This document shows positions 16,584 through 25,426 of a DNA stretch of 64,000 nt, piece after piece. Origin of the DNA: Nocardioides oceani (GTDB lineage: Bacteria; Actinomycetota; Actinomycetes; Propionibacteriales; Nocardioidaceae); contig NZ_JAUHJQ010000001.1 in NCBI RefSeq assembly GCF_030412965.1, forward strand, positions 832,060 through 896,059. Direction: 5' to 3'. The number at the start of each line of letters is the position of its first letter. Position 1 is the first letter of the stretch. A program made the translations under genes and the position numbers. The notes beneath the pieces were generated by a model. It did not search any database and was not told the DNA's origin. It saw nothing but the letters and a program-made list of their open reading frames with translations.

Positions 16584-17126
16584 GTGCACCCGCCGGCTCG
16601 AGAGCTCCCACCGCGCCGCACGCTGGCCTGGGCGGCCCTGGTCGTCGGGATCGGGTGCGCGCCGATCCCGGTGGTGGCGCTCGGCGCCGTCGACGAGGAG
16701 GGCGCGGCCGCGGTGGCCGTGGCGGCCGTCGTGGCGCTGGTGTTCGTCGTCCTGCCGCTGTGGGCGGCGTGGCGGCTCCTGCGCGAGCGGATCCTCGTCG
16801 GCCCCGACGAGGTGACGGTCTGCTCGGGCTCGACGGTGCGCCGCCGGCTGCGCTACGCCGACCTTACCGAGGTCCGCCCGGTCGTCGACGGCTCGGCCGG
16901 CATCGTCACCCCGGAGCTGTGGAACAAGGCCGTGGTGCTGCTCGGCCGCACGCCCGAGGGGCGGCGCACCGGCATCAAGGTCACCCGCCAGCAGGTCCAG
17001 ACGATCGACCCGCTCCTCGTCGCGCTCCGCCCGGTCCTCGACGCCCGGCCCGAGCTGGTGCGCGCCGAGAGCGAGCGCGCGCTCTTCGGGGAGTACACCG
17101 CACGGCTCGGCCGCGACGGCCGCTAG
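16584..17126 (+). CDS. Membrane protein with PH-like domain
   Basis: The 180-residue protein has two hydrophobic helices (about residues 13-35 and 40-65) followed by a soluble C-terminal region. The sequence ERILVGPDEVTVCSGSTVRR with RLRYADLTEV resembles the bacterial PH-like domains found on membrane proteins of actinobacteria, in which short beta strands follow a helical hairpin. The function is unknown. It stands alone between the MHS transporter and a bidirectional hairpin. Confidence 0.65.
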   Translation: MHPPARELPPRRTLAWAALVVGIGCAPIPVVALGAVDEEGAAAVAVAAVVALVFVVLPLWAAWRLLRERILVGPDEVTVCSGSTVRRRLRYADLTEVRPVVDGSAGIVTPELWNKAVVLLGRTPEGRRTGIKVTRQQVQTIDPLLVALRPVLDARPELVRAESERALFGEYTARLGRDGR

Positions 17127-17139
17127 CCCGGCGGCGTAC

Positions 17140-17167
17140 GCCGCGCCCTCCCGGAGGAGGGCGCGGC
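17140..17167. terminator. Bidirectional hairpin terminator, perfect 12-bp stem
   Basis: GCCGCGCCCTCC (17140-17151) pairs perfectly with GGAGGGCGCGGC (17156-17167) around a CGGA loop. It sits in the 51-nt gap between the convergent PH-domain and M13 peptidase genes. Confidence 0.75.
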
Positions 17168-17177
17168 GCTCAGCTGG

Positions 17178-19121
17178 TCACCAGATCCGGACGCGCCGGT
17201 CGGGGTCCAGCCACAGGCCGTCGCCCTCGCGGGTGCCGAAGACCTCGTGGAACTCGTCGAGGTTGCGCACGATGTTGGCGCGGAACTCCGGCGGGCTGTG
17301 CGGGTCGATGGTGAGGTACTGCTGCTCCTGCTGCTGGCGGCGCTTGGTCCGCCAGACGTAGGCCCAGTTGAGGAACAGCCGGCGGCGGTCCTCCTCCGCG
17401 GCCGTCCCGCCCTCGGAGATCAGGTAGGCCTTGTGCGCGATCGTCAGGCCGCCGAGGTCGCCGATGTTCTCGCCGACGGTCAGGGCGCCGTTGACGTGCT
17501 CGCCGGGGAGGTTGCGCGGCTCGAACCCGTCGTACTGCTCGATGAGCGCCTTCGACTTCACCTCGAAGGCGGCCTTGTCGTCCGCGGTCCACCAGTCGTT
17601 GAGGTTGCCCTCGCCGTCGTACTGCGCGCCCTGGTCGTCGAAGCCGTGGCCGATCTCGTGGCCGATGACCGCGCCGATGCCGCCGTAGTTCTCCGCCGCG
17701 TGCGCGTCGGCGCTGAAGAACGGCTTCTGCAGGATGCCTGCGGGGAAGCAGATCTCGTTGGTGCCGGGGTTGTAGTAGGCGTTGACGGTCTGCGGGAGCA
17801 TGAACCACTCGTCGCGGTCGACCGGCGAGCCGATCTTGGCCAGCTGCCGGTCGGTCTCGAAGGCCGCCGCGGCCGCGACGTTGCCGAGCAGGTCGTCGGC
17901 GGTGACGTGGAGCGCGGAGTAGTCGCGGAACTTCTCCGGGTAGCCGATCTTGGGCCGGAAGGTCGCGAGCTTCTCGTAGGCCCGCTGCTTGGTCTCCTCG
18001 GTCATCCAGTCCAGCTGCGAGATCGACTCGCGGTACGCCGCGAGCAGGTTGGCGACCAGGTCGTCCATGAGCGCCTTGGCGGTCGGCGGGAAGTGCCGCG
18101 CGACGTACTCCTGGCCGACCGCCTCGCCGATCGCGCCCTCGACGAACGCGACCCCGCGCTTCCAGCGGGCGCGCAGCTCGGGGGTGCCGTTGAGGGTCCG
18201 GCCGTAGAAGTCGAAGTTGGTCTCGACGAAGTCGTCGGTGAGGTAGGGCGCGGAGCTGCGCAGCACGTGGCTGAGCATCCACGGGCGCCACGCGTCGATC
18301 GGCACCTCCTCCAGGACCGTGGAGAGGTGGCCGAGGTACGACGGCTGGCGCACGCACGCCTCGGCGAGGGTCTGGTCGCTGCCGCCGAGGTTGGTGACGT
18401 AGGCGTCCCAGTCGAAGGCCGGGCACAGCGCCTTGATCTCGGCCAGCGTCATCAGGTTGTAGGTCTTCTGGACGTCGCGCGTCTCCGCCCGCTCCCAGTG
18501 GCCGGCCGCGAGCCGGGTGTCGATCTCCAGCACCGTGCGGGCGGCGGCCTCGGCGTGCGGGTGCTCGGCGAGGGTGAAGAGCCGCTCGAGGTAGGCGAGG
18601 TAGGCCTCGCGGATCTCGGCGAACTTCTCCTCGCGGTAGTAGGACTCGTCGGGCAGGCCCAGGCCGCCCTGCACCACGTGGAAGAGGTAGCGGTCCGAGC
18701 GGCGGTCGTCGGTGTCGACGTAGGAGCCGAAGAGGCCGTGGCCGCCGACGCGCTCGAACTCGCCGAGGAACGCCGCCAGGTCGCGCACGTCGCGCAGCCC
18801 CTCCACCGCGTCCAGCAGCGCCCGGATCGGGCGGGTGCCGCGCCGGGCGATCGCCTCGGTGTCCATGAAGGAGGCGTAGAGGTCGCCGACCTTGCGGGCG
18901 TCCTCGGTCATCGTCGCCGGGTCGCCGGCGGCGAGCTCCTCGATGATCTCCTTGACGTGCGCCTCGGCCGCGTCGGCGAGCTGCACGAACGGGCCCCAGC
19001 TCGACCGGTCGCTCGGGATCTCGGTCTCGGCCAGCCAGCGGCCGTTGACGTGGCCGAACAGGTCGTCCTGCGGACGGATGTCGGTGTCCATGCCCGGGCG
19101 GGCGTCATCGAGGATCGTCAC
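17178..19121 (-). CDS. M13 family zinc metallopeptidase (neprilysin/PepO-like)
   Basis: This 647-residue endopeptidase has the gluzincin motif HEIGHGFDDQG (near 487) and the third zinc ligand region GENIGDLGGL, with the N-terminal RPQDDLFGHVNGRWL typical of the family. A conserved NAYYNPGTNEI precedes the zinc site. No signal peptide is visible, so it is probably cytoplasmic or cell-associated, acting on oligopeptides. The GTG at 19121 is chosen because TAGGGT (19134-19129) lies 7 nt upstream; upstream in-frame codons read through the divergent ABM gene. It stands alone. Confidence 0.93.
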   Translation of the reverse strand: MTILDDARPGMDTDIRPQDDLFGHVNGRWLAETEIPSDRSSWGPFVQLADAAEAHVKEIIEELAAGDPATMTEDARKVGDLYASFMDTEAIARRGTRPIRALLDAVEGLRDVRDLAAFLGEFERVGGHGLFGSYVDTDDRRSDRYLFHVVQGGLGLPDESYYREEKFAEIREAYLAYLERLFTLAEHPHAEAAARTVLEIDTRLAAGHWERAETRDVQKTYNLMTLAEIKALCPAFDWDAYVTNLGGSDQTLAEACVRQPSYLGHLSTVLEEVPIDAWRPWMLSHVLRSSAPYLTDDFVETNFDFYGRTLNGTPELRARWKRGVAFVEGAIGEAVGQEYVARHFPPTAKALMDDLVANLLAAYRESISQLDWMTEETKQRAYEKLATFRPKIGYPEKFRDYSALHVTADDLLGNVAAAAAFETDRQLAKIGSPVDRDEWFMLPQTVNAYYNPGTNEICFPAGILQKPFFSADAHAAENYGGIGAVIGHEIGHGFDDQGAQYDGEGNLNDWWTADDKAAFEVKSKALIEQYDGFEPRNLPGEHVNGALTVGENIGDLGGLTIAHKAYLISEGGTAAEEDRRRLFLNWAYVWRTKRRQQQEQQYLTIDPHSPPEFRANIVRNLDEFHEVFGTREGDGLWLDPDRRVRIW

Positions 19122-19184
19122 GGGACCGACCCTAACCGCCACGACCACCCCGCCGGCGGCCCCGTGGCCGCTAGGTTCTCGGCC
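19122..19184. promoter_or_regulatory. Divergent leaderless promoters of the M13 and ABM genes
   Basis: The minus-strand hexamer TAGGGT (19134-19129) lies 7 nt before the peptidase GTG. The plus-strand TAGGTT (19172-19177) lies 7 nt before the ATG at 19185. Both fit -10 boxes of leaderless mRNAs and fix the two starts. Confidence 0.55.
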
Positions 19185-19481
19185 ATGAGCACCCCGATCC
19201 GCGTCGTCGCCACGCTGCCCGTCCAACCCGACCAGGCCGACGCCGCCCGCACCGCCCTCGCCGCGCTCGCCGCCGCCTCCCTCGCCCACGACGAGGGCTG
19301 CCTGCAGTACGACGCCTTCGAGTCGGCCACCGCGCCCGGCACGTTCATCACCATCGAGGCGTGGGAGTCGCAGGCCGCCATCGACGCCCACATGGCCGCT
19401 CCGCACGTCGCCGAGGCGTTCGGCGTGCTCGGTCCGGTGCTCGCCGGCGACGTCGCGATCTACCCGTTGCGGGCGGTCTGA
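19185..19481 (+). CDS. Antibiotic biosynthesis monooxygenase (ABM) domain protein
   Basis: The 98-residue protein is a single ABM/YgiN-like dimeric alpha-beta barrel. Typical features are DEGCLQYDAFES (about 43-54), FITIEAWESQAAIDAHM and the C-terminal beta strand VAIYPLRAV. Family members are small quinol or polyketide oxygenases or stress proteins acting without cofactors; the substrate here is unknown. The ATG is set by TAGGTT 7 nt upstream. It faces the comB-like gene, and a 74-nt hairpin fills the gap between them. Confidence 0.8.
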   Translation: MSTPIRVVATLPVQPDQADAARTALAALAAASLAHDEGCLQYDAFESATAPGTFITIEAWESQAAIDAHMAAPHVAEAFGVLGPVLAGDVAIYPLRAV

Positions 19482-19510
19482 GCGCTCGCCGGCGGGCGCC
19501 CCCGGCGGGA

Positions 19511-19584
19511 CATGTAACGCACCGTCCGCTGCTGTTCCTGCACGTTGCAGCGTGCAGGAACAGCGGCGAACGGTCCGTTACATG
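19511..19584. repeat. Very long inverted repeat (34-bp arms, 6-nt loop) between convergent genes
   Basis: Arms 19511-19544 and 19551-19584 pair at 31 of 34 positions, one of the exceptions being a G-T wobble, around TTGCAG. The left arm begins CATGTAACG and the right arm ends CGTTACATG. It covers almost the whole gap between the ABM gene and the comB-like gene and includes the latter's TAA stop. It could be a two-way terminator, but the arm length exceeds normal terminators and suggests a mobile or structural palindrome. Confidence 0.85.
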
Positions 19585-20396
19585 ACCGGGGCCGGGCGGA
19601 ACTCACCCGCCACGAGGAGCGGTACGACGCGTGAGGCGCCGACCTCGGAGGCGACGGCCACGTCGTCGGCGAACCCGAGGTCGGCCAGCTCGCGACCGCC
19701 CGCGCACGCGGCGAGCTCGGCGGGCAGCCGGTCGGCGACGGCCCGCCACGCGGCGACGGCCACCCGGGCCTCGGGCGAGGCGACGGTCGGGTCGTCGAGA
19801 ACCCCGGGCGGGAGCCCGGCGAGCACGGCCCCGGCGCCCCAGAGGTCCTCCGCGGCCGGCCGCAGCGAGCCGTCCGGCCACCGCTCGCCGGCCGGCACGA
19901 GGGCGACCGTCGCGCCGTCGGCCACCTGCGGCGCGAGCCACGCGGCCACGGCGTCGGCGTTGCGGAGGGAGGCCGCCGCGACGGTGGCCCCGCCGGCGGC
20001 CAGCGCCGCGCAGATCGTCGAGCCGTTGGGCGAGGGGAGCACCAGTCGCGGGACGCCGGCGACGCGGGTCATCGCGGCCGGCGAGAGGGTCGGGACGGGG
20101 GCGGCTCCCGCGGGCAGCGAGCGGGCCTCGAGCCGGCCGACCGCGAGGACGGCGTCCTGCGCGGCGGCGTACGCCTCGGCCCGCTCGTCCCTCCACCGGA
20201 ACGGCAGCACGGTGGTGCCGCGCTCGACGGCGATGCCGAGCGTCGTGGTGAACGAGAGCAGGTCCACCACGACCGCGACGTCGGCCGGCCGGTCCCCGCC
20301 GACCACGGCGGTGGCGCCGGTCGGGCCCCACTCCAGCCGGACCCGGTGGTCCGGCTGCCGGTGGGCGGGGAGGAAGGCGGGCCCGGCGTCAGCCAC
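19578..20396 (-). CDS. comB: ComB-like 2-phosphosulfolactate phosphatase family protein
   Basis: This 272-residue protein matches the ComB fold, shown by VVVDLLSFTTT (about 42-52), LVLPSPNGSTIC (about 119-130) and a conserved acidic C-terminal region. ComB removes phosphate from 2-phosphosulfolactate in coenzyme M synthesis; many bacteria without coenzyme M carry homologues, so the true substrate here is uncertain. The GTG start overlaps the end of the quinone reductase gene by 8 nt, so translation is coupled. Its stop lies inside the arm of a long inverted repeat. It is the last gene of a three-gene operon with MOSC and reductase genes. Confidence 0.8.
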   Translation of the reverse strand: MADAGPAFLPAHRQPDHRVRLEWGPTGATAVVGGDRPADVAVVVDLLSFTTTLGIAVERGTTVLPFRWRDERAEAYAAAQDAVLAVGRLEARSLPAGAAPVPTLSPAAMTRVAGVPRLVLPSPNGSTICAALAAGGATVAAASLRNADAVAAWLAPQVADGATVALVPAGERWPDGSLRPAAEDLWGAGAVLAGLPPGVLDDPTVASPEARVAVAAWRAVADRLPAELAACAGGRELADLGFADDVAVASEVGASRVVPLLVAGEFRPAPVM

Positions 20397-21354
20397 GGAC
20401 GCGGACGACCGACTTCCCGAGCGTCCGGCGGGCGTCCATGTCGAGGAGCGCCTGGGAGAAGTCCTCGAGCGCGTAGGTCGAGCCGATCGGCGGCTTCACG
20501 ACCCCGGAGGTCATCATCGGCACCAGCCGGTCCCACTGCTGGTGCATGTAGCCGTCGCGGACCATCGCGTAGGCGCCCCACCCGACGCCGCGGACGTCGA
20601 CGTTGTTGAGCAGCAGCCGGTTGACCTTGACCTGCGGGATGCCCTGGCCGGCGGCGAAGCCGACGACCATCAGCCGGCCCTGGGGCGCGAGCACCCGCAG
20701 CGAGTCGGTGAACAGGTCCCCGCCGACCACGTCGACCACGACGTCGACGCCCGTGCCGCCGGTCAGCTCCTTGGCGGCGTCCTTGAAGCCCTCGACGAGC
20801 ACGGCCTCGTCGGCGCCGGCGTCCCGGGCGACCTGGGCCTTCTCCTCGGTGGAGACGACCGCGATGGTCCGCGCTCCCATGCCCTTGGCGACCTGGATCG
20901 TCGCGGTGCCCACGCCGCCGGCGGCGCCGTGCACGAGGACGGTCTCGCCCTCGCGGAGGCCGGCGCGCTCGTGGAGGGTGAAGTCGGCGGTCAGGTAGTT
21001 CATCGGCAGCGCCGCGCCCTCGTCGAGGGACAGCGCGTCCGGCAGCGCGAAGACGAAGCCGGCCGGGTTGGCGACCCGCTCGGCCGCGCCGCCCCAGCCG
21101 CCGACGCCGGCCACCCGCTGCCCCGGCTCGAAGCCGGGGCCGGAGACCACGGTGCCGGCGAAGTCGACGCCGAGGGTGAACGGCGGCTCCGGCTTCATCT
21201 GGTACTCACCCCGGCTCAGCAGCAGGTCGGGGAAGGACACCCCGACGCTGTGCACCTCGACCAGGACGTCGCCCTCGCCCGGCGTGGGCTCGTCGACCTC
21301 CTCGACGCGGACGTCGGCGGGACCGGTGGTGGCGAGGACTCTGGCGGCGCGCAT
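20389..21354 (-). CDS. NADPH:quinone oxidoreductase, zinc-independent MDR family
   Basis: The 321-residue protein is a medium-chain dehydrogenase/reductase of the quinone oxidoreductase branch. It has an N-terminal GroES-like domain (SVGVSFPDLLLSRGEYQ, FTLGVDFAGTVV) and a Rossmann domain with VLVHGAAGGVGTATIQ. The structural and catalytic zinc cysteines of alcohol dehydrogenases are absent, as in this branch. It would reduce quinones or enones with NADPH in the cytoplasm. It lies 9 nt after the MOSC gene and overlaps the comB-like gene, so it is the middle gene of an operon. Confidence 0.9.
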   Translation of the reverse strand: MRAARVLATTGPADVRVEEVDEPTPGEGDVLVEVHSVGVSFPDLLLSRGEYQMKPEPPFTLGVDFAGTVVSGPGFEPGQRVAGVGGWGGAAERVANPAGFVFALPDALSLDEGAALPMNYLTADFTLHERAGLREGETVLVHGAAGGVGTATIQVAKGMGARTIAVVSTEEKAQVARDAGADEAVLVEGFKDAAKELTGGTGVDVVVDVVGGDLFTDSLRVLAPQGRLMVVGFAAGQGIPQVKVNRLLLNNVDVRGVGWGAYAMVRDGYMHQQWDRLVPMMTSGVVKPPIGSTYALEDFSQALLDMDARRTLGKSVVRVRG

Positions 21355-21363
21355 GGAGGGAGG

Positions 21364-22041
21364 CTACCGAGCGGGCGCTCGGTGGCCCAGCACGACGTGC
21401 TGGCCCACCGCGACCGTCCCGCCCGCGACCACGTCGACCACCACGCCCGCACAGCCGTCGTTGGCCCGGGTGACCTCCTGCAGCACGGCGGCGCCCACCA
21501 TCACGCACCGCGGCATCGGCTCGCGCACGACGAGCACCGGCCCGCCGTCGCCGAGCCGCAGCTCCCGCCCGGACCAGGCGTCCTCGGCGAACGGCTCGAG
21601 CCCCGGCGCGTCGAGCACCAGGTTCGCGCGCAGGGTCGCCCCGTCGGTGCCCAGCCGCCCGAGCGTCGCGGTGGTCACCAGGTGCAGCGGCCCCTCGTCG
21701 TGGTGCGCGACGCGGTCCTCGCGCGCGAGGCCGACCGGCCTGCCGACGTACGCCGTGAGCGCGGCGTCGAGGTCCGGGTCCGGGCCGCGCCAGGAGCGGC
21801 CGCCGGGCAGCGAGACCACGGGCCCCGCACCGACCGGACCGTCGTACGTCGCCGCGAGCTCGAGCAGGCCGGCCATCCGCCGGAACCGCCGCGTCGACTT
21901 GCCGCTGCCCAGCTTCCCGTCGGGCTCGCGCAGCGCCCACAACCTGTCCCCGTCGAGGCCGCGTGCGCCCACCTCGGCCCGGTCCAGGGACTCACCGCGC
22001 AGCGACTTCACCGGCCACCGGTGGACCTCGACGACCCGCAC
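21364..22041 (-). CDS. MOSC domain-containing protein
   Basis: The 225-residue protein has an N-terminal MOSC-associated beta-barrel (VVEVHRWPVKSLRGESL, residues about 3-19) and a MOSC core ending in PRCVMVG with a conserved cysteine of the kind that receives sulfur in moco sulfurases and mARC-like enzymes. It may handle a molybdenum cofactor or another sulfur-bearing group; no partner gene nearby settles this. The GTG at 22041 is chosen because TACGGT (22053-22048) lies 6 nt upstream, ruling out longer in-frame readings. It heads an operon with the quinone reductase and comB-like genes. Confidence 0.85.
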   Translation of the reverse strand: MRVVEVHRWPVKSLRGESLDRAEVGARGLDGDRLWALREPDGKLGSGKSTRRFRRMAGLLELAATYDGPVGAGPVVSLPGGRSWRGPDPDLDAALTAYVGRPVGLAREDRVAHHDEGPLHLVTTATLGRLGTDGATLRANLVLDAPGLEPFAEDAWSGRELRLGDGGPVLVVREPMPRCVMVGAAVLQEVTRANDGCAGVVVDVVAGGTVAVGQHVVLGHRAPAR

Positions 22042-22047
22042 GCGCCG

Positions 22048-22053
22048 ACCGTA
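22048..22053 (-). promoter_or_regulatory. -10 element of the MOSC operon (leaderless)
   Basis: The minus strand reads TACGGT, then 6 nt, then the GTG of the MOSC gene. The same hexamer serves the SNF2 and peroxidase genes. Confidence 0.55.
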
Positions 22054-22120
22054 GCGGGGTTTCCGCCCCGGCGGCGCGGGGAGGGTGGGGTGACCGCCAG
22101 CGCTGCCGAGGAGTCCATCC

Positions 22121-24157
22121 ATGGGGACCGCCACCCGAACACTGTCCGTCCTGCTCGGGCTCGTCGTGCTGCTGCTGGCGCCCGCACCCGCCACGACCGC
22201 ACCGGCCGGTTCCACCGCCCCTGCTGCTGCCCGTGCTGCTGCCCCTGCTGCCCCTGCTGCCCCTGCTGCCCCGCGAGCCGACGGCGAACCCGGCCAGCTG
22301 CTGCTCATGCTCGACGCGTCGGGCTCGATGAAGGAGCCCGACCCGTCGGGCACCACCAAGATGGTGGCGGCCAAGCGGGCCCTCACCAGCGTCGTCGACA
22401 CCCTGCCGGAGGACGCCACGGTGGGGCTGCGGGTCTACGGCGACCGCAGCGACTCCTGCACCGACTCCCGCCTCGTCGCCCCGTTGACCACCCTCGACCG
22501 CGCCGCGCTCCGTGCGGCGATCGCACGGACGGAGCCGACCGGCGAGACCCCGATCGCCTACTCCCTGCGCCAGGCGGTCGAGGACCTCGGCCCCGAGGGC
22601 CGCCGCACGATCGTGCTCGTCTCCGACGGCGAGGAGACGTGCGCGCCCGACCCGTGCAAGGCCGTCCGCGCCCTCGTCGGCTCCGGCGTCGACCTGCGCA
22701 TCGACACGGTCGGCTTCGGCGTCGGCGCCGCCGCCCGTGGCCAGCTGCGCTGCATCGCCGAGGCCGGCGGCGGCACCTACTACGACGCCGCCGACGCCGA
22801 GGCCCTCACCGCCTCCCTGGGGAAGCTCTCCCAGCGCGCCACCCGGCCCTTCACGGTCGTCGGCGAGCCCGTCGAGGCCACCGAGCTCCCCGAGGAGGGC
22901 CCCGAGCTCGAGCCGGGCCAGTACACCGACCGCTTCGCCGTCGGCACCCCCGTCCGCTACTACCAGCTCCTGCGCCGGCCCGGGTCCACGGTCCGCTTCT
23001 CCGTCGTCTCGCGCCCGCTCGCGAGCGCCGACCCGTACAACCGCGAGAGCCTCACGCTCGAGGTGCGGACACCGGAGGGCGAGCAGTGCGCGAGCGCGCG
23101 CGGGAGCCGGTTCGACCCCGCCGGGCTGACCCAGGCCCTGGTCGTCGACGTCCACGTCGACGGGCTCGAGGAGACCGTGGGCACCACGGCGACGCCGTCC
23201 TCGGACGCGTCCGCCTCGCCCAGCCCGTCAGCCAGCCCGACAGCCAGCCCGACAGCCAGCCCGGCCGGCGTGCCCGCGGACCCCTGCGTCGAGGCGGAGC
23301 GCCTCGTGGTCGCGGTGCAGCGCATCGAGGGTGGCGCCCCCGTCCCCGTCGAGGTGCTCTACGTCGAGGAGCCCCCGGTGACGAACCTCGGCGACCTCCC
23401 CGAGCCCCTCGACGCGGCCACGATCGAGCCGCTGGTCGCCCCGGCCGAGGGCCGGGGCACGCCGGTGGTCGGCGGCGGCGGGTTCTCCGACGCCCTCCTG
23501 CTGGCGCCGGGCACCTACCGCGAGACGCTGCTGCCGGGCGAGCAGATCTTCTACCGGGTGGCCGTCCAGCACGGGCAGTCGGCGGCGTTCACCGTCGACC
23601 TGCCGGCTCCGGGAGAGGTCGTGCCCCGCTCCTCCTACCTCCACTTCGACCTGCAGACCTACACCCCGGCCCGCGCGGAGCTCACCGACGTCGGCTCGCT
23701 GCCCTCCCTGGGCCCGGGCACCTCCTCGCTGCAGGCGTCGCGCTACGTCCCCGAGGTCCGCTACCGCAACCGTGCCGCGGAGCCGTCCAGCGCACGCGGG
23801 TACTCCTACGTGAACCTGCGCAAGGCCACCCTCGCCGGCGACTACTACTTCGTCGTCTCCCGCGCGGCCGCCGAGCCCGGCACCCCGGAGGCCGCACCGA
23901 TCACCCTGCGGCTGCGGACCGCCGTCATCGGCGAGCCCGCCGGCGCCCCGGCGTACGACGGCGCCGACCCGATCGCGGAGGAGTCGCCGGCCGCCGAGGA
24001 GGACACCGCCGCGGCCGACGGGTCCAGGGGGTCCGGCGGGTCCGACGGGGCGGCCGGCGAGGGCTCCGGCTCGGCACTCCCGTGGATCCTGGGCGGCGCC
24101 GGGCTCGTGGTCGTGCTGGCCGTGGTCGCGGGCGTGCTGGTCCGCCGCCGGGGCTGA
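22121..24157 (+). CDS. Secreted, membrane-anchored von Willebrand factor A domain protein
   Basis: The 678-residue protein has a signal peptide (about 1-27), an Ala-Pro repeat, a VWA domain with the metal-binding MIDAS motif DASGSM (about 65-70) and VLVSDGEET, a long extracellular part, and a C-terminal helix (LPWILGGAGLVVVLAVVAGV) with RRRG at the end. It is thus a type I surface protein. VWA domains bind protein ligands through a metal ion. A low-complexity linker with Ser-Pro-Thr-Ala repeats lies near residues 355-385. GAGGAG 7 nt upstream supports the ATG. A Ser/Thr kinase gene faces it. Confidence 0.85.
   Translation: MGTATRTLSVLLGLVVLLLAPAPATTAPAGSTAPAAARAAAPAAPAAPAAPRADGEPGQLLLMLDASGSMKEPDPSGTTKMVAAKRALTSVVDTLPEDATVGLRVYGDRSDSCTDSRLVAPLTTLDRAALRAAIARTEPTGETPIAYSLRQAVEDLGPEGRRTIVLVSDGEETCAPDPCKAVRALVGSGVDLRIDTVGFGVGAAARGQLRCIAEAGGGTYYDAADAEALTASLGKLSQRATRPFTVVGEPVEATELPEEGPELEPGQYTDRFAVGTPVRYYQLLRRPGSTVRFSVVSRPLASADPYNRESLTLEVRTPEGEQCASARGSRFDPAGLTQALVVDVHVDGLEETVGTTATPSSDASASPSPSASPTASPTASPAGVPADPCVEAERLVVAVQRIEGGAPVPVEVLYVEEPPVTNLGDLPEPLDAATIEPLVAPAEGRGTPVVGGGGFSDALLLAPGTYRETLLPGEQIFYRVAVQHGQSAAFTVDLPAPGEVVPRSSYLHFDLQTYTPARAELTDVGSLPSLGPGTSSLQASRYVPEVRYRNRAAEPSSARGYSYVNLRKATLAGDYYFVVSRAAAEPGTPEAAPITLRLRTAVIGEPAGAPAYDGADPIAEESPAAEEDTAAADGSRGSGGSDGAAGEGSGSALPWILGGAGLVVVLAVVAGVLVRRRG
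22216..22270 (+). repeat. In-frame 9-bp repeat coding Ala-Ala-Pro in the VWA protein
   Basis: Near-identical units of GCCCCTGCT encode the (A)AP stretch just after the signal peptide. GCT and CCT codons are rare elsewhere in this DNA, so the block looks like recent slippage expansion. Confidence 0.75.
23222..23266 (+). repeat. In-frame 12-bp repeat coding Ser-Pro-Thr-Ala in the VWA protein
   Basis: Units close to AGCCCGACAGCC follow each other about three times and encode the linker SPSASPTASPTASPAG between extracellular regions. Repeat number may vary between strains. Confidence 0.7.
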
Positions 24158-24185
24158 GGGCCGACCCGGCCGGCCGGTACCCGGC

Positions 24186-25419
24186 TCAGCCCGCCCGGCG
24201 CCAGGCGGGGTCGGCGCCACCGGCGGTCCGGCACACGACGGCCACCCCGGTCAGCGTGGTCTCCCGCAGCCCCAGCTCGGCGGTCTCGCACGGCTGGCCG
24301 ACCCGGGTGACGACCCGGCCGACGTCCACCGACCCGCGGTCCGACGGCGAGGCCGGGGCGGAGGGTGTGGCAGGAGCCGACGGGGCGGCTGAGGTCGTCG
24401 GGGTCGGCCGGGGACCGTCCTCCTGCTCGACCGGCCGGTCCCAGGGCCGCCACAGCGCGAGCACGAGCGCCACGACGGCCCCGGCGACGAGCGCGGTGAG
24501 CAGCGCGGCGCGGACCGCCGAGGGCCGTGGGCCGGGCTGCGGGGAACGCACCCTGGTCGGCTCCGGCGCGGTCGGACGCGGTGGGGGCGCGACCGGCGCG
24601 GTGACGGCGTCGAGGCGGACGTCACCGACGGCGTCGGGGTGCCAGGCCAGCGCGGGGTGGCCCAGGCGCGCCAGCGCCGCCGCGGCGGTCGGTCGCGCGC
24701 CCGGGTCGGCGAGGAGCAGGTCGCCCACGAGCGACCAGAGCGGGTCCGGCACCCGGTCGGGCCGGGCAGGGAGCACGGCGGGGGCGGCGGAGGGGACTCC
24801 GGTGAGGAGGAACAGGGCGACCTGCCCGGCGGCGTACAGGTCGGTGGGGGTGGCCGGGGCGGCGCCGCCCGCCGCCTCGGGGGCGAGGTAGCCCGGGGTG
24901 CCGACGACCGCACCGGTCTCGGTCAGCCGCGGGCCGGCGAGGTCGACGGCGACCCCGAAGTCGGAGACGAGCAGGTGCGGCCGGCCCGGGCCGGTCGCCC
25001 GCAGCAGCAGGTTGGCCGGCTTGACGTCGCGGTGGACGACGCCGGCGTCGTGGATCGCGCCGAGCCCCGCGAGCAGCTGGCGCACCAGCTCGGCGACGAG
25101 CAGCGGCGGCAGCGGTCCCCGCCGGCGTACCAGGTCCTCCAGCGAGCCGCCCTCGACGACCGGCATCGTGAAGAGCACGAGGTCGTCCTCGCCGGCCCAG
25201 CCGAGCGGGGTGAGCACATGGGGGTGCTCGACCCGGGTGGCCTGCTCGCGCAGGAACCGCAGCAGCGAGGCCGCGTCGGTCTGGCGCAGCACCTTGGCCG
25301 CGACGACCCGCTGCTCGCGCTCGTCCAACGACGCGCCACACCGTGCCCATCCCGCCCTCACCGAGGAGGTCGAGCAGACGGTAGCGGCCGGCGAACACGG
25401 TCGTCGGCGCCGGCTCCAT
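24186..25419 (-). pseudogene. Transmembrane Ser/Thr protein kinase, frameshifted after the glycine-rich loop
   Basis: The kinase begins at ATG 25419 with GRYRLLDLLGEGGMGTVWR (ATP loop), then the frame changes between about 25323 and 25332; the continuation in another frame reads LDEREQRVVAAKVLRQ and runs to the stop at 24186. That part has the ATP lysine (VVAAK), HRDVKPANLLL, SDFGVAVDL and GYLAPEA, a transmembrane helix (ALLTALVAGAVVALVLAL), a Pro/Ser linker and a small extracellular tail with two cysteines. Ten nucleotides separate the aligned halves where 9 or 12 are expected. A TAGCCT -10 7 nt before the ATG confirms the start. It is a recent mutation, a sequencing error or programmed frameshifting. 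It converges on the VWA gene. Confidence 0.85.
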
Positions 25420-25426
25420 GCCGGGC

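Noticed and set aside
19552..24891. A 1779-codon open frame on the plus strand, and many other frames of 400-1000 codons antisense to genes
   Set aside because: High GC removes stop codons from the shadow frames. The translations are Arg/Gly/Pro/Ala-rich without motifs and lie over well-recognised genes on the other strand.
25361..25363. Start of the kinase at the in-frame GTG near 25361
   Set aside because: It would remove the ATP loop, has no promoter or ribosome-binding site, and the upstream frame holds a good loop, start and -10. A frameshift explains the data better.
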